From: Pseudonocardia terrae
GTDB taxonomy: Bacteria; Actinomycetota; Actinomycetes; Mycobacteriales; Pseudonocardiaceae
DNA: 64,000 bases
Direction: 5' to 3'
NCBI RefSeq assembly: GCF_021343995.1
Contig: NZ_JAJTTE010000025.1
Coordinates: 1 to 64,000, forward strand
Shown: in pieces, positions 37,966 to 46,901 of the stretch
How positions within the stretch are numbered: position 1 is the first letter of the stretch
Layout of the letters: the number at the start of each line of letters is the position of its first letter
Made by a program: the position numbers and the translations under genes
Notes under the pieces: model-generated
The model's input: only the letters and a program-made list of their open reading frames with translations
Databases searched by the model: none
What the model was told of the DNA's origin: nothing

Positions 37966-38006
37966 ATCACGCAACGATCGAGCGCAGACGGGCAACGAAG
38001 CGTGAT
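37966..38006 (+). promoter_or_regulatory. Candidate operator upstream of the argZ-like gene
   Basis: GCAACGA occurs at 37971-37977 and 37992-37998, 21 bp apart (two helical turns), enclosed by the inverted pair ATCACGC (37966-37972) and GCGTGAT (38000-38006). The right end touches the predicted -35. This could be the site of the neighbouring AsnC regulator. Confidence 0.4.
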
Positions 38007-38061
38007 TGTCCACTCGACACAGGCCTCCCTACCGTTGTCGTGAGTCGCGAGGGCGCGACTC
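38006..38061 (+). promoter_or_regulatory. Promoter and leader hairpin of argZ-rocD
   Basis: TTGTCC (38006-38011), an 18-bp spacer and TACCGT (38030-38035) form a good promoter with transcription near 38042. The leader begins with a perfect 8-bp hairpin, GAGTCGCG (38042-38049) with CGCGACTC (38054-38061) and loop AGGG. It is related to the CGAGTCGCG boxes at 6.3 and 8.0 kb. Confidence 0.5.
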
Positions 38062-38083
38062 CCGGTGCGCCGAGGGAGGCCCC

Positions 38084-38920
38084 GTGACCAGCGTTCTCAC
38101 CCGTCCGGCGACGACCCCGGACCGGACACCGACACGGCGGCACTACGTGGTGTGCCCGCCCACGTACTTCGCCGTCGAGTACGCGATCAACCCCTGGATG
38201 CACCCGGGGACACCGGTCGACCGCGACCTGGCCCTCGAGCAGTGGGACGCCCTGCGCCGCACCTACCTCGCGCTTGGTCACGAGGTGACCGTCGTGGAGC
38301 CCGAGCCCAGGCTGCCGGACATGGTCTACGCGGCCAACGGCGCGACGATCGTCGACGGCCGGGTCTACGGCGCCCGCTTCCGCCACCCCCAGCGGGCCGC
38401 CGAGGCCGAGCTCTACCGCAAGGCCCTGGTCGAGATCGGGCCCTACGTCGAGCCGACGTACGTCAACGAGGGCGAGGGCGACCTCCTCGTGGCCGGCGAC
38501 GTCGTGCTCGCCGGAACCGGGTTCCGCACCGAGCCCCGGGCGCACGCCGAGGCCGCCCGGGTGCTCCGCCGGCCGACGATCGGCCTGGAGCTCGTGGACC
38601 CGCGCTACTACCACCTCGACACCGCGGTCGCCGTGCTGTCCGGGCACGACATCGCGTACCTGCCCGAGGCCTTCACGCCCCGCTCCCGCGGGGTGCTGGC
38701 CGGCCGCTACCCCGACGCGGTGCTCGCCTCACCGGCCGACGCGGCGGTCCTCGGCCTCAACGCCGTGTCGGACGGCCGGCACGTCGTCCTCCCCGCCGCC
38801 GCGGCCGGCCTGGCCGCGGCCCTGCGCGACCGCGGGTACGAGCCCGTCGGCGTCGACCTGTCCGAGCTGCTCAAGGGCGGCGGCGGACCCAAGTGCTGCA
38901 CGTTGGAGGTGCGGGCATGA
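38084..38920 (+). CDS. Amidinotransferase-family hydrolase, probable arginine dihydrolase (ArgZ-like)
   Basis: The product is 278 residues, usually annotated as dimethylarginine dimethylaminohydrolase. The pattern is closer, as I recall it, to the arginine dihydrolase domain of cyanobacterial ArgZ/AgrE. EYAINPWMHPG and LPDMVYAANGATI both carry the Asn residues reported to matter for full conversion of arginine to ornithine. YYHLDTAVAVL has the catalytic His. GGPKCCTLEV near the C-terminus has the nucleophile Cys. It overlaps rocD by 4 bp, which would consume the ornithine. GTG start at 38084 after CGAGGGAGG. If it is instead a deiminase, citrulline would be the product. Confidence 0.75.
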   Translation: MTSVLTRPATTPDRTPTRRHYVVCPPTYFAVEYAINPWMHPGTPVDRDLALEQWDALRRTYLALGHEVTVVEPEPRLPDMVYAANGATIVDGRVYGARFRHPQRAAEAELYRKALVEIGPYVEPTYVNEGEGDLLVAGDVVLAGTGFRTEPRAHAEAARVLRRPTIGLELVDPRYYHLDTAVAVLSGHDIAYLPEAFTPRSRGVLAGRYPDAVLASPADAAVLGLNAVSDGRHVVLPAAAAGLAAALRDRGYEPVGVDLSELLKGGGGPKCCTLEVRA

Positions 38921-40185
38921 CTCTCTTGCCGGAGGCGAAGCTTGCGGAGCCGACCATCTCGCACGAGCCCACGGTCGGGCACGAGACCGCGACCGCGCAT
39001 CACGAGCGCATGCTCGCCGAGCACTCCGCCCACAACTACGCGCCGCTGCCGGTGGTGCTCTCCACGGGGGAGGGCGCCTGGGTCACGGACGTCGAGGGCC
39101 GCCGCTACCTCGACTTCCTCGCCGGTTACTCCGCCCTGAACTTCGGCCACGGCAACCCGGTCCTGCGGGCCGCCGCGCACGCCCAGCTCGACCGGATGAC
39201 GCTGACCAGCCGGGCGTTCGGCAACGACCAGCTGGGCCCGTTCTGCACCGAGCTCGCCGCCCTGCTCGGCAAGGACATGGTCCTGCCGATGAACACCGGC
39301 GCCGAGGCCGTCGAGTCCGGGCTGAAGGTCGCCCGGAAGTGGGGCTACGAGGTGAAGGGCGTGCCCGCCGACCGGGCCCGGGTGGTCGTCGCGGCCGGGG
39401 CCTTCCACGGCCGGACGATCTCGATCGTGTCCTTCTCCACCGACCCGGAGGCCCGTGGCGGGTTCGGCCCCTTCACGCCCGGGTTCGACGTGGTCCCGTA
39501 CGGCGACCCCGAGGCCCTGCGCGCCGCGATCACCCCGGAGACCGTCGCCGTGCTGCTCGAGCCGGTGCAGGGCGAGGCCGGTGTGATCGTCCCGCCCGAG
39601 GGCTACCTGCGCGCGGTGCGGGAGATCTGCACCGACACCGGGGTGCTCTGGATCTCCGACGAGGTGCAGTCCGGGCTGGGCCGGACCGGGTACGTGCTCG
39701 CGACCCGCGGCCACGGCGGCGTGCAGGCGGACGTCTACCTGCTCGGCAAGGCCCTCGGCGGCGGTGTGGTGCCGGTGTCGGCCGTGGTGGCGGACGCCGA
39801 CGTCCTCGGGGTCCTCAGACCCGGGCAGCACGGCTCGACCTTCGGCGGGAACCCGCTGGCCTGCGCGGTCGGCCGGGCGGTGATCCGGATCCTGCGCGAC
39901 GACGTCGTGCTCGCCCACACCCGCGCGCTCGGCGAGGTCCTGCTGGCCCGGCTGCGCGCGATGCCGGGCCTGACGGCCGTGCGCGGGGTGGGGCTGTGGG
40001 CGGGGATCGACGTCGACCCGGCGCTCGGCACCGGGCGCGAGCTGGGCGAGCGGCTCGCGCGGGCCGGGGTGCTCACCAAGGACACCCACGGCCCGACGCT
40101 GCGCCTCTCGCCGCCGCTCGTCGTCGAGGAGCAGGACCTGCACCTGGCCCTCGACACCCTGCAGGCGGTCCTCAGCCGAGCGTGA
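38917..40185 (+). CDS. rocD: Ornithine-oxo-acid aminotransferase
   Basis: The product is 422 residues. It converts ornithine and 2-oxoglutarate to glutamate semialdehyde and glutamate. Class III aminotransferase signatures are GYSALNFGHGNP, MNTGAEAVESGLKVARKWGY, GAFHGRTIS, LEPVQGEAGV, WISDEVQSGLGRTG and the PLP Lys in YLLGKALGGGVVPVS. An N-terminal extension of about 30 residues holds a short repeat (EPTISHEPTVGHETATAHHE). The ATG overlaps the upstream gene stop, so the two are translated together. Its 3' end overlaps the convergent gene by 14 bp. Confidence 0.94.
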   Translation: MTLLPEAKLAEPTISHEPTVGHETATAHHERMLAEHSAHNYAPLPVVLSTGEGAWVTDVEGRRYLDFLAGYSALNFGHGNPVLRAAAHAQLDRMTLTSRAFGNDQLGPFCTELAALLGKDMVLPMNTGAEAVESGLKVARKWGYEVKGVPADRARVVVAAGAFHGRTISIVSFSTDPEARGGFGPFTPGFDVVPYGDPEALRAAITPETVAVLLEPVQGEAGVIVPPEGYLRAVREICTDTGVLWISDEVQSGLGRTGYVLATRGHGGVQADVYLLGKALGGGVVPVSAVVADADVLGVLRPGQHGSTFGGNPLACAVGRAVIRILRDDVVLAHTRALGEVLLARLRAMPGLTAVRGVGLWAGIDVDPALGTGRELGERLARAGVLTKDTHGPTLRLSPPLVVEEQDLHLALDTLQAVLSRA

Positions 40186-41368
40186 CGGTGAGGTGCGGGA
40201 CGGTCGCCGTCTCCGCCGAGGCGAACCGCTTCCACGACAGCGGGTCGGCCTCGTCGGCCGCCTTGAGCATCACCGTGCCGCTGGTGGCACCGGCGGCCGC
40301 CCACTCCTTCACCAGGCCGGTCACGTCGACGCTGCTCCAGCCCGCCGCGCACGTCGCGGCGTTGCCCCGGGTGTCGGTGCTGGTCGCACGCAGGCGGTCG
40401 CCCTGCGGCTGGTTCGCCCACCGCAGCTTCGGCCCGACCACGGCGCCGGCCGGGAGCGTCCACACCTCCCAGGCGCGCGGCCGGCAGGACGCGGACCAGG
40501 TCTGGTAGAGGTCGAGCGTCGCGGACCGGACGGTCGCCGACCTCGTCCCGGTGAGGTCGAACGTGAGGTAGCTGCGGGCGGCCTCCTTGCCGTCGTAGCT
40601 GCCGAGCCGCAGATCCGGGTCGCCGGAGGCGTCGGTGTTCCTGACCGTCGTCTGGGTCGTCGTGTCGAAGGGAACCGGCGCGGCGTCGGTGACCGGTGCC
40701 GCGGCGACCACCCGGCTGACGGCGGACTCGGCCTCGGTCAGGGAACGGCCGGCGTCGGGCACCGCCTCCGCGTTCCCGGTGAGCTTCAGGTCCGGGGCGG
40801 GGCCGGTCGGCGTGCCGTCCTTGCGCACCGAGGCGACGAAGCCGGCCCGGGTCGCCTCGACCTCGAGGTCGTAGCCGGGGCGGACCTGCCGGTAGGTGGC
40901 CTTCGGCCCGTCGAGTTGCGGGGCGGGCAGCGGGGTCGGCCACACCACGGCGGCCGACCCGCCCTCCGCGTACCGCACCGACGGCCCGGTCGGGGTCAGC
41001 GTGAGGTCGTGGGGTGCCGCGGCGGGCCGCACGACGCCGTCGGGCCCGGCCTGCAGGGTGAGGTCGACCGGCAGCCACTCGGCGCCGCGCTGCACCCGCA
41101 CCGGGCCGGAGTAGAGGGTGACCGTCCGCGCGCCGTCGGGCCGCACGGTGGACTCGGAGGTGGCGCTGGTGGTGCTCCCGCCCTCGGCGGACGCGGCGGC
41201 GGGACCGGCGGCGGGACCGGCGGTGGGACCGGCGGTGGGACCGGCAGTGGGACCGGCAGTGGGCACGGTGGCCGCAGCGGCGGGCGCGGCGGTGAGGACG
41301 GCGGCCGTGCCGAGGGACAGTGCGAGGGAGAGCAGGGTGGCGGTGCGGGACATCGCGCGACGTTCCAT
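40172..41368 (-). CDS. Secreted DNRLRE-domain protein
   Basis: The product is 398 residues. A signal peptide (TATLLSLALSLGTAAVLTAAPAAAA) is followed by a TAGP tandem repeat (12-bp DNA repeat at about 41207-41262). A beta-rich middle and a C-terminal DNRLRE-type domain follow: TTQTTVRNTDASGDPDLRLG, ARSYLTFDLTG, ATLDLYQTWSASC, VDVTGLVKEWAAAGA and VPHLTVTLG. Such domains occur in secreted wall-linked or Rhs/polymorphic-toxin-like proteins. No catalytic or toxin domain is visible here. It probably serves as an extracellular adhesive or structural protein, with no partner evident nearby. Confidence 0.75.
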   Translation of the reverse strand: MERRAMSRTATLLSLALSLGTAAVLTAAPAAAATVPTAGPTAGPTAGPTAGPAAGPAAASAEGGSTTSATSESTVRPDGARTVTLYSGPVRVQRGAEWLPVDLTLQAGPDGVVRPAAAPHDLTLTPTGPSVRYAEGGSAAVVWPTPLPAPQLDGPKATYRQVRPGYDLEVEATRAGFVASVRKDGTPTGPAPDLKLTGNAEAVPDAGRSLTEAESAVSRVVAAAPVTDAAPVPFDTTTQTTVRNTDASGDPDLRLGSYDGKEAARSYLTFDLTGTRSATVRSATLDLYQTWSASCRPRAWEVWTLPAGAVVGPKLRWANQPQGDRLRATSTDTRGNAATCAAGWSSVDVTGLVKEWAAAGATSGTVMLKAADEADPLSWKRFASAETATVPHLTVTLG

Positions 41369-41488
41369 GATCGGTACAGGTACGACCCCGGCTGCACCGC
41401 GGCAAGGAACGCGACCGCAGCGGGGGACCGGATCACCCGTTCGTGACCGCTCGTCGTGCTCCGTCTGCCGTCCGTCCCGCGGGGCCGT

Positions 41489-42184
41489 TCACTGGCCGCT
41501 GGCGAACGGCCGCTCGTCCTCCCGGGCGTCGCGGAGCAGCTCCGGCTTGAGTGTCCCGAATAGCACGGTGAGTAACAGCTCGGCCGTCTGCTCGGGCGGC
41601 TCGTCGGGCCGGTTGACCGCCCGGATGAGCAGGGTGTTGACGATCAGCCCGCTGATCTCCACGGCCGACGGGTAGGGCCGCAGCACCCCGGATGCCTGTC
41701 CGTCCTCGAGGAGTCCGAGGATGGCGTCCGGCACCGGCGCGAGGGTGCGCGGGTCCCCCAGGTCGGCCCGGTCGGGCGGCCCGCCGACGCGGGTGGCGAG
41801 GTAATCCTGGAGCCCGTACCAGAACGCCGCCGTCAGCCCGCGGTGGCGCCAGCTCGTCCTGGTCAGAGCGTTGATCTGGTCGCGCAGTGCGTCGAGCACC
41901 GGCCGTCCGGCCCTGCGGTCCTGCTCCGCCTGCTGGACGAGTGAATCGACCAGTGGAGCGTAGACGTGACCGATGAGGGCGTGTTTGCTCGGGAAGTGGT
42001 TGTAGGCGGTCGCCGGGCTCACGCCCGCGGTGGCCGCGACGTCCTCCATACGCGTGCGGTTCCAGCCGCGGGCGCCGAAGTTGGCGTCGGCGGCGTCCAA
42101 CAGGGCGCGGCGGGTGCGGTCGCGCTTGGTTCGCGCGGCCCGCGCCCGGGCATCGCTCGAACGGCCGCTTCCGCCGGTGGTCAC
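41489..42184 (-). CDS. TetR-family regulator
   Basis: The product is 231 residues from GTG 42184. The N-terminal helix-turn-helix reads RALLDAADANFGARGWNRTRMEDVAATAGVSPATAYNHFPSKHALI, a typical TetR DNA-binding domain. The C-terminal ligand domain is generic. TACCGT on the minus strand (42198-42193) lies 8 nt before the start, so it may be leaderless. No obvious target gene is adjacent: the neighbours are the DNRLRE protein and a sigma factor. It may control itself or a distant gene. Confidence 0.85.
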   Translation of the reverse strand: MTTGGSGRSSDARARAARTKRDRTRRALLDAADANFGARGWNRTRMEDVAATAGVSPATAYNHFPSKHALIGHVYAPLVDSLVQQAEQDRRAGRPVLDALRDQINALTRTSWRHRGLTAAFWYGLQDYLATRVGGPPDRADLGDPRTLAPVPDAILGLLEDGQASGVLRPYPSAVEISGLIVNTLLIRAVNRPDEPPEQTAELLLTVLFGTLKPELLRDAREDERPFASGQ

Positions 42185-42555
42185 ATTGACGGACGGTAGC
42201 CGAAACGCGCCGAGTTGGGCTTGACTCTATTTCGAGGATCACCCAAGATGGTGACCACGTACTTGAATCTCGAACGGTCTCGTCGGGCAGGGCACGGCCC
42301 CGCGATCACCGGCCGGGAGGACGGTACGGGCACCGGCCCGTCGGGGGCCGCCATCGGCGGCCGGGCGGGTGCCGCACGGTCGCTCCGTCCGGAGCAAACG
42401 CGGCCAGGGTCCGACGGGCACATCGGGCCCCGGTCGCTCACTACCGCGCACGGCGCGGAGGGGCGCCGTCCGGCCCAGGGTCGGGCACGCCCCCTGCGTC
42501 GCAGGGGAGGGGAACCCATGCACGCCTTCGTCCGCCCTGCCACGGGAACGGTCCG
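42185..42555. other. 371-bp region between TetR and sigma-factor genes
   Basis: This stretch holds a possible plus-strand promoter (TTGACT 42221-42226, 17-bp spacer, CAAGAT 42244-42249) and a minus-strand -10 for the TetR gene. It also has a 7-bp hairpin CCCCTGC/GCAGGGG at 42491-42507 and a 13-codon leader ORF at its right end. From 42260 to 42490 I see nothing convincing. Confidence 0.5.
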
Positions 42556-42559
42556 ATGA
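42518..42559 (+). CDS. 13-residue leader peptide coupled to the sigma-factor gene
   Basis: ATG 42518 opens MHAFVRPATGTVR and stops at TGA 42557-42559, overlapping the sigma-factor ATG at 42556 (ATGA). A strong ribosome site (AGGGGAGGGGAA) lies just upstream, while the sigma-factor ATG itself has only a weak one. Translational coupling is therefore likely. The peptide may have no function of its own. Confidence 0.5.
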   Translation: MHAFVRPATGTVR

Positions 42560-43362
42560 CCGCCGCGGCAGCCTTCGAGCCCCCTGATCCGTTCGGCGCC
42601 GCGTTCGCCGAGCCGGAGGGGCTCACCGTCGACCCCGGCGCGGATCCCGGCACCGCGTCCGCCGGGGGGCCGCAGCTCAGCGTCGTCCCCGGGGTCAAGG
42701 GCCGGCGGGCCCGCTCGGTCCCGGCGCCGTCGGTCCTGGAGCAGTACGTCGCCGCCGCCGTCGAGGGCGACCAGCGGGCCCGTGAGCGGCTCCTCGAGGA
42801 GATCCGCCCGCTGGTGCTGCGGTACTGCCGGGCGCGGCTCGGCCGCCAGGAGACGGTCATCGGCTCGGCCGAGGACGTGGCGCAGGACGTCTGCGTCGCC
42901 GTGCTCGCCGCGCTGCCCGGCTACACCGTGAAGGGCCTGTCGTTCCGCGCCTTCGTGTACGGCATCGCCGCGCACAAGGTGACCGACACCTTCCGGGCCA
43001 TCGGCCGCAACCGCTCCGAGCCGGTCGCCGACGTGCCGGACACCGGCGTGGTGCTCGACGGTCCGGAGCACCTGGCGCTGACCGCCGAGCTGAACCAGCG
43101 CCTCGGCGGGCTGCTGGGCGTGCTCACCGAGCGGCAGCGCGAGGTCCTCGTCCTCCGCGTGGTCGTCGGGCTGAGCGCCGAGGAGACCGCGCAGACCGTC
43201 GGCTCCACCCCCGGCGCCGTGCGTGTCACCCAGCACCGCGCGCTCGCGCGGCTCCGTCAGCTCGTCACCGGCGGCCTGCCCCGTGAGGTCGCCGAGGCCG
43301 TGGTCGACGCGATGGTCTCCGCCACCGACACCGACGAGGGTACGGCCGACACCACCGGCTGA
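42556..43362 (+). CDS. ECF sigma factor, SigD/ShbA-like
   Basis: The product is 268 residues. Region 2 reads LEEIRPLVLRYCRARLG ... SAEDVAQDVCVAVLAAL ... FRAFVYGIAAHKVTDTFRA, and region 4 reads LTERQREVLVLRVVVGLSAEETAQTVGSTPGAVRVTQHRALARL. The 60-residue disordered N-terminus and this region 2 resemble the SigD (mycobacteria) / ShbA (streptomycetes) group, which controls housekeeping-type functions. No anti-sigma gene is adjacent. Translation appears coupled to the leader peptide at 42518. Confidence 0.82.
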   Translation: MTAAAAFEPPDPFGAAFAEPEGLTVDPGADPGTASAGGPQLSVVPGVKGRRARSVPAPSVLEQYVAAAVEGDQRARERLLEEIRPLVLRYCRARLGRQETVIGSAEDVAQDVCVAVLAALPGYTVKGLSFRAFVYGIAAHKVTDTFRAIGRNRSEPVADVPDTGVVLDGPEHLALTAELNQRLGGLLGVLTERQREVLVLRVVVGLSAEETAQTVGSTPGAVRVTQHRALARLRQLVTGGLPREVAEAVVDAMVSATDTDEGTADTTG

Positions 43363-43403
43363 TCCGGGCGTGATCCGGACGTGGGGACCGGCGGCCGGGG
43401 GAG

Positions 43404-43438
43404 TAGCCTGACCGCCGATCTCCACGCTCGTGGCGGTC
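43404..43438 (+). promoter_or_regulatory. -10 TAGCCT and leader hairpin of the DUF948 gene
   Basis: TAGCCT at 43404-43409 is followed by a 7-bp inverted repeat, GACCGCC (43410-43416) with GGCGGTC (43432-43438). GGAGGGG about 5 nt before GTG 43466 is the ribosome site. Confidence 0.45.
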
Positions 43439-43465
43439 GGAAGTCCAAGATCGCTGGAGGGGTCC

Positions 43466-43867
43466 GTGTCGGCTGGTCAGATCGCCGCGCTCATCGCGGC
43501 GATCGCGTTCGTGGTGCTCGTCGTGCTGCTCGCGATCCCGCTGTTGAAGCTCGGCCGCACGCTCGACGAGGCGACCGTCGCGATCCGCAAGGCCCACGAG
43601 GGCAGCGCCCCCCTGCTGGTCGACGCGCACACCACGCTGAACAGCGTCAACACCCAGCTCGAGCGGGTCGACGGGATCACCTCGAACGCCCGGACCGTCA
43701 CCAGCAACGTCTCGGTGCTGACCTCGCTGTTCACCGCGACCCTCGGCGGACCGCTCGTGCGCGCCGCCGCCTTCTCCTACGGCCTGAACAAGGCGATCCA
43801 GGCCCGGCGCGCCGGCAAGGACGCGGGGGCGCACTCCCGTGGTCGCCGCCGGGGGAGGAAGAAGTGA
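43466..43867 (+). CDS. DUF948-type membrane protein
   Basis: The product is 133 residues with one N-terminal TM helix (IAALIAAIAFVVLVVLLAIPLLKLG). A helical region with LDEATVAIRKAHEGSAPLLVDAHTTLNSVNTQLERVDGI is likely a coiled coil. A second hydrophobic stretch and a strongly basic tail ([11 protein letters not shown]) follow. DUF948 proteins are conserved next to alaS in actinobacteria; their function is unknown. The stop overlaps the next gene (GTGA). Confidence 0.8.
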   Translation: MSAGQIAALIAAIAFVVLVVLLAIPLLKLGRTLDEATVAIRKAHEGSAPLLVDAHTTLNSVNTQLERVDGITSNARTVTSNVSVLTSLFTATLGGPLVRAAAFSYGLNKAIQARRAGKDAGAHSRGRRRGRKK

Positions 43868-44172
43868 AGCGGCTGTTCTGGATCGGCGTCGGTGCGGCCG
43901 CGGGCGCCTACGTCACCCGCCGGCTCACCGAGACCAAGCAGCGACTCACCCCGCAGGGCATCGGTGCCGACCTGGCCGACGGGCTGCGCGAGCTCGGGGC
44001 GGGGCTCGGGGCCTTCGGCGCGGAGGTGCGCGCCGGCATGGCCACCCGCGAGCAGGAGCTCACCGACCTCGTCGAACGACGGACGGGCGGGCACGTGCCG
44101 TCCTACAGTGAGGCCGTGGCCGAGGACGAGCCGGCCCGCCCTCGGGGGCGAGCGCGCGGGGCAGGGGCCTGA
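43864..44172 (+). CDS. Small conserved membrane-linked protein (DUF6167-like)
   Basis: The product is 102 residues. It starts with a short hydrophobic helix ([18 protein letters not shown]) and continues as an amphipathic helical domain ([32 protein letters not shown]). The C-terminal tail is charged ([16 protein letters not shown]). Translationally coupled to the DUF948 gene and placed just before alaS, a conserved actinobacterial arrangement. Function unknown. Confidence 0.7.
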   Translation: MKRLFWIGVGAAAGAYVTRRLTETKQRLTPQGIGADLADGLRELGAGLGAFGAEVRAGMATREQELTDLVERRTGGHVPSYSEAVAEDEPARPRGRARGAGA

Positions 44173-44228
44173 GCGGTCCCTGCCGCACCGAGCCGTCGTC
44201 CCACCGTTTCCCCTCGAGAGAGACACCC

Positions 44229-46901
44229 GTGCAGACCCACGAGATCGTCCGTCGTTTCACCGAGCACTTCGTCAAGGCCGGGCACACGTCCGTACCCAGC
44301 GCGTCGCTGATCCTCGACGACCCCAACCTGTTGTTCGTCAACGCCGGGATGGTGCAGTTCAAGCCGTACTTCCTCGGTGACGTGCCGGCGCCGTACCCGC
44401 GCGCCACGTCGATCCAGAAGTGCGTGCGCACCGGCGACATCGACGAGGTCGGCCGCACCACCCGGCACAACACGTTCTTCCAGATGGCCGGGAACTTCAG
44501 CTTCGGCGACTACTTCAAGGCCGGGGCGATCGAGCACGCCTGGAACCTGGTCACCGGCGACCGCGAGTCGGGCGGCTTCGGGTTCGACCCCGACCGCATC
44601 TGGGTCACCGTCTACCAGGACGACGACGAGGCCATCGCGCTCTGGAAGAAGATCGCCGGGCTGCCCGAGGAGCGGATCCAGCGCCGCGGCGGCAAGGACA
44701 ACTACTGGGACATGGGCGTGCCCGGTCCCGGCGGCCCCTGCTCGGAGATCTACTACGACCGCGGCCCGGAGTACGGGCGCGAGGGCGGCCCCGAGGCCGA
44801 CGAGGACCGGTACCTGGAGATCTGGAACCTGGTCTTCATGCAGGACGAGCGCGGCGAGCTGAGCCCGAAGCTCGGCCACCCGCCGGTCGGCACGCTGCCC
44901 AGCAAGAACATCGACACCGGCATGGGCGTCGAGCGCGTCGCCTACCTGCTGCAGGGCGTGGCCAACGTCTACGAGACCGACCTGGTCCGGCCGGTGATCG
45001 CGCAGGCGGAGGCCCTGTCCGGCCGCCGGTACGGCGCGGGTGGGCGGGACGGCGACGCCGACGACACCCGCTTCCGGGTCATCGCCGACCACGCCCGGTC
45101 CGGCGTCATGATCATCGGCGACGGCGTCACGCCGTCCAACGAGGGCCGCGGCTACGTGCTGCGCCGGCTGCTGCGCCGGATCGTCCGCTCCGCGCGGTTG
45201 CTCGGCGTGACCCAGCCGGTGCTGCGGGCGTTCGCCGAGGTGGTGCGGGACGAGATGTCGCCGACCTACCCCGAGCTGACCACGGACTTCGAGCGGATCT
45301 CGGCCGTCGTCGAGGCGGAGGAGGAGGCCTTCCTCTCCACGCTCACCGCCGGGTCGCGGATCTTCGACACCGCCGTGGCGGAGACGAAGAAGGCGGGCGG
45401 GCTGGTGCTGCCCGGCGACCGCGCCTTCCAGCTGCACGACACCTACGGCTTCCCGATCGACCTGACCCTGGAGATGGCCGCCGAGCAGGGCCTCGAGGTC
45501 GACCAGGACCGGTTCACCGCGCTCATGCAGGAGCAGCGCAGCCGGGCCAAGGCCGACGCCGCCTCCCGCAAGGTCGGGCACGGCGACGCGTCGGTCTACC
45601 GCGCGGTGCTGGACAACCACGGCATCACCGAGTTCCTCGGCTACTCCGACCTGGCCGCCGAGGGCACGATCGTCGGCCTGCTGGTCGACGGGCAGCCGGT
45701 CCCCGCCGCGCCCGAGGGCTCGTCGGTCGAGGCCGTCCTGAACCGCACGCCGTTCTACGCCGAGGCCGGTGGCCAGCAGGCGGACACCGGCGAGCTGCGG
45801 TCCGGCTCGTTCACGATCCGGGTCGACGACGTCCAGTCGCCGGTCGCGGGCCTGCGGGTGCACCGCGGCGTCGTCACGAACGGCACGGCCACCGTCGACT
45901 CCCCGGTCGTCGCCGAGATCGACGTCGCGCGCCGGGCCGCGATCTCCCGCGCCCACACCGGCACCCACCTGGTGCACGCGGGCGTCCGCGGCGCGCTGGG
46001 CACCTCGGCCGCGCAGGCCGGCTCGCTCAACGCCCCCGGGCGGCTGCGGTTCGACTTCACCTCGCCGTCGGGCGCCGTCACGCCGACCCAGCTCGCCGAG
46101 GTCGAGGGCGAGATCAACGCGGTGCTGCAGCAGAACCGCGAGGTCGAGGCCTACGAGACCTCGATGGACGAGGCCAAGCGCCTCGGCGCGATGATGCTGT
46201 TCGGCGAGAAGTACGGCGACCGCGTCCGCGTGGTCGACATGGGCGACTACTCCCGCGAGCTCTGCGGTGGAACGCACGTCGGCCGGACCGGCGAGATCGG
46301 CCTGATCAAGGTGCTGTCCGAGGGCTCGATCGGCTCCGGGGTGCGGCGCGTCGAGGCCCTCGTCGGGCTCGACGCGTTCGACCACATGTCCAAGGAGCAC
46401 CTGCTCGTCTCGCAGCTGGCCGAGCAGCTCAAGGCCAAGCCGGAGGACCTGCCGGAGCGGATCAACGGGCTGGTCGAACGGCTGCGCGACGCCGAGCGGG
46501 ACCTGGAGAAGCACCGCGCCGAGGCCGTGCTCGCCTCGGCCGGCACGCTCGCGGAGCAGGCCGAGGACCTCGGCGGCGTGTCCGTCGTGGCGGTCGAGGC
46601 CCCGGCCGGGCTGGCCGGCAACGACCTGCGCAACCTGGCCTCGGACGTCCGCGGCCGGCTCGGGGCGAAGCCGGGTGTCGTGGCGCTGTTCTCGACCGAC
46701 GGCGGGAAGGTCGCGTTCGTCGTGGCCACCACCGCCGCGGCCCGGGACAAGGGGCTGGCCGCCGGCACGCTGATCCCGGCCTTCGCGCCGGCCGTCGGCG
46801 GGCGGGGCGGCGGCAAGCCGGACCTCGCCCAGGGCGGCGGCACGGACCCGTCGGGCGTCGGCGCGGCCATCCAGAAGCTCCGCGAGGCGGTCCGGGGTTG
46901 A
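44229..46901 (+). CDS. alaS: Alanyl-tRNA synthetase
   Basis: The product is 890 residues. Class II catalytic core: [49 protein letters not shown] and [17 protein letters not shown]. The editing domain carries [10 protein letters not shown] and the zinc-binding CGGTHV (about 678-683). The C-terminal C-Ala domain ends with [11 protein letters not shown]. It starts with GTG at 44229. The stop overlaps the TTG start of ruvX. Confidence 0.96.
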   Translation: MQTHEIVRRFTEHFVKAGHTSVPSASLILDDPNLLFVNAGMVQFKPYFLGDVPAPYPRATSIQKCVRTGDIDEVGRTTRHNTFFQMAGNFSFGDYFKAGAIEHAWNLVTGDRESGGFGFDPDRIWVTVYQDDDEAIALWKKIAGLPEERIQRRGGKDNYWDMGVPGPGGPCSEIYYDRGPEYGREGGPEADEDRYLEIWNLVFMQDERGELSPKLGHPPVGTLPSKNIDTGMGVERVAYLLQGVANVYETDLVRPVIAQAEALSGRRYGAGGRDGDADDTRFRVIADHARSGVMIIGDGVTPSNEGRGYVLRRLLRRIVRSARLLGVTQPVLRAFAEVVRDEMSPTYPELTTDFERISAVVEAEEEAFLSTLTAGSRIFDTAVAETKKAGGLVLPGDRAFQLHDTYGFPIDLTLEMAAEQGLEVDQDRFTALMQEQRSRAKADAASRKVGHGDASVYRAVLDNHGITEFLGYSDLAAEGTIVGLLVDGQPVPAAPEGSSVEAVLNRTPFYAEAGGQQADTGELRSGSFTIRVDDVQSPVAGLRVHRGVVTNGTATVDSPVVAEIDVARRAAISRAHTGTHLVHAGVRGALGTSAAQAGSLNAPGRLRFDFTSPSGAVTPTQLAEVEGEINAVLQQNREVEAYETSMDEAKRLGAMMLFGEKYGDRVRVVDMGDYSRELCGGTHVGRTGEIGLIKVLSEGSIGSGVRRVEALVGLDAFDHMSKEHLLVSQLAEQLKAKPEDLPERINGLVERLRDAERDLEKHRAEAVLASAGTLAEQAEDLGGVSVVAVEAPAGLAGNDLRNLASDVRGRLGAKPGVVALFSTDGGKVAFVVATTAAARDKGLAAGTLIPAFAPAVGGRGGGKPDLAQGGGTDPSGVGAAIQKLREAVRG

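Noticed and set aside
38084-38920. Plain dimethylargininase annotation
   Set aside because: Kept as an alternative only. The two Asn motifs and coupling to rocD favour arginine dihydrolase.
42215-42559. 114-codon ORF ending at the sigma factor
   Set aside because: Only its last 13 codons follow a good ribosome site. The rest has GC-biased random composition.
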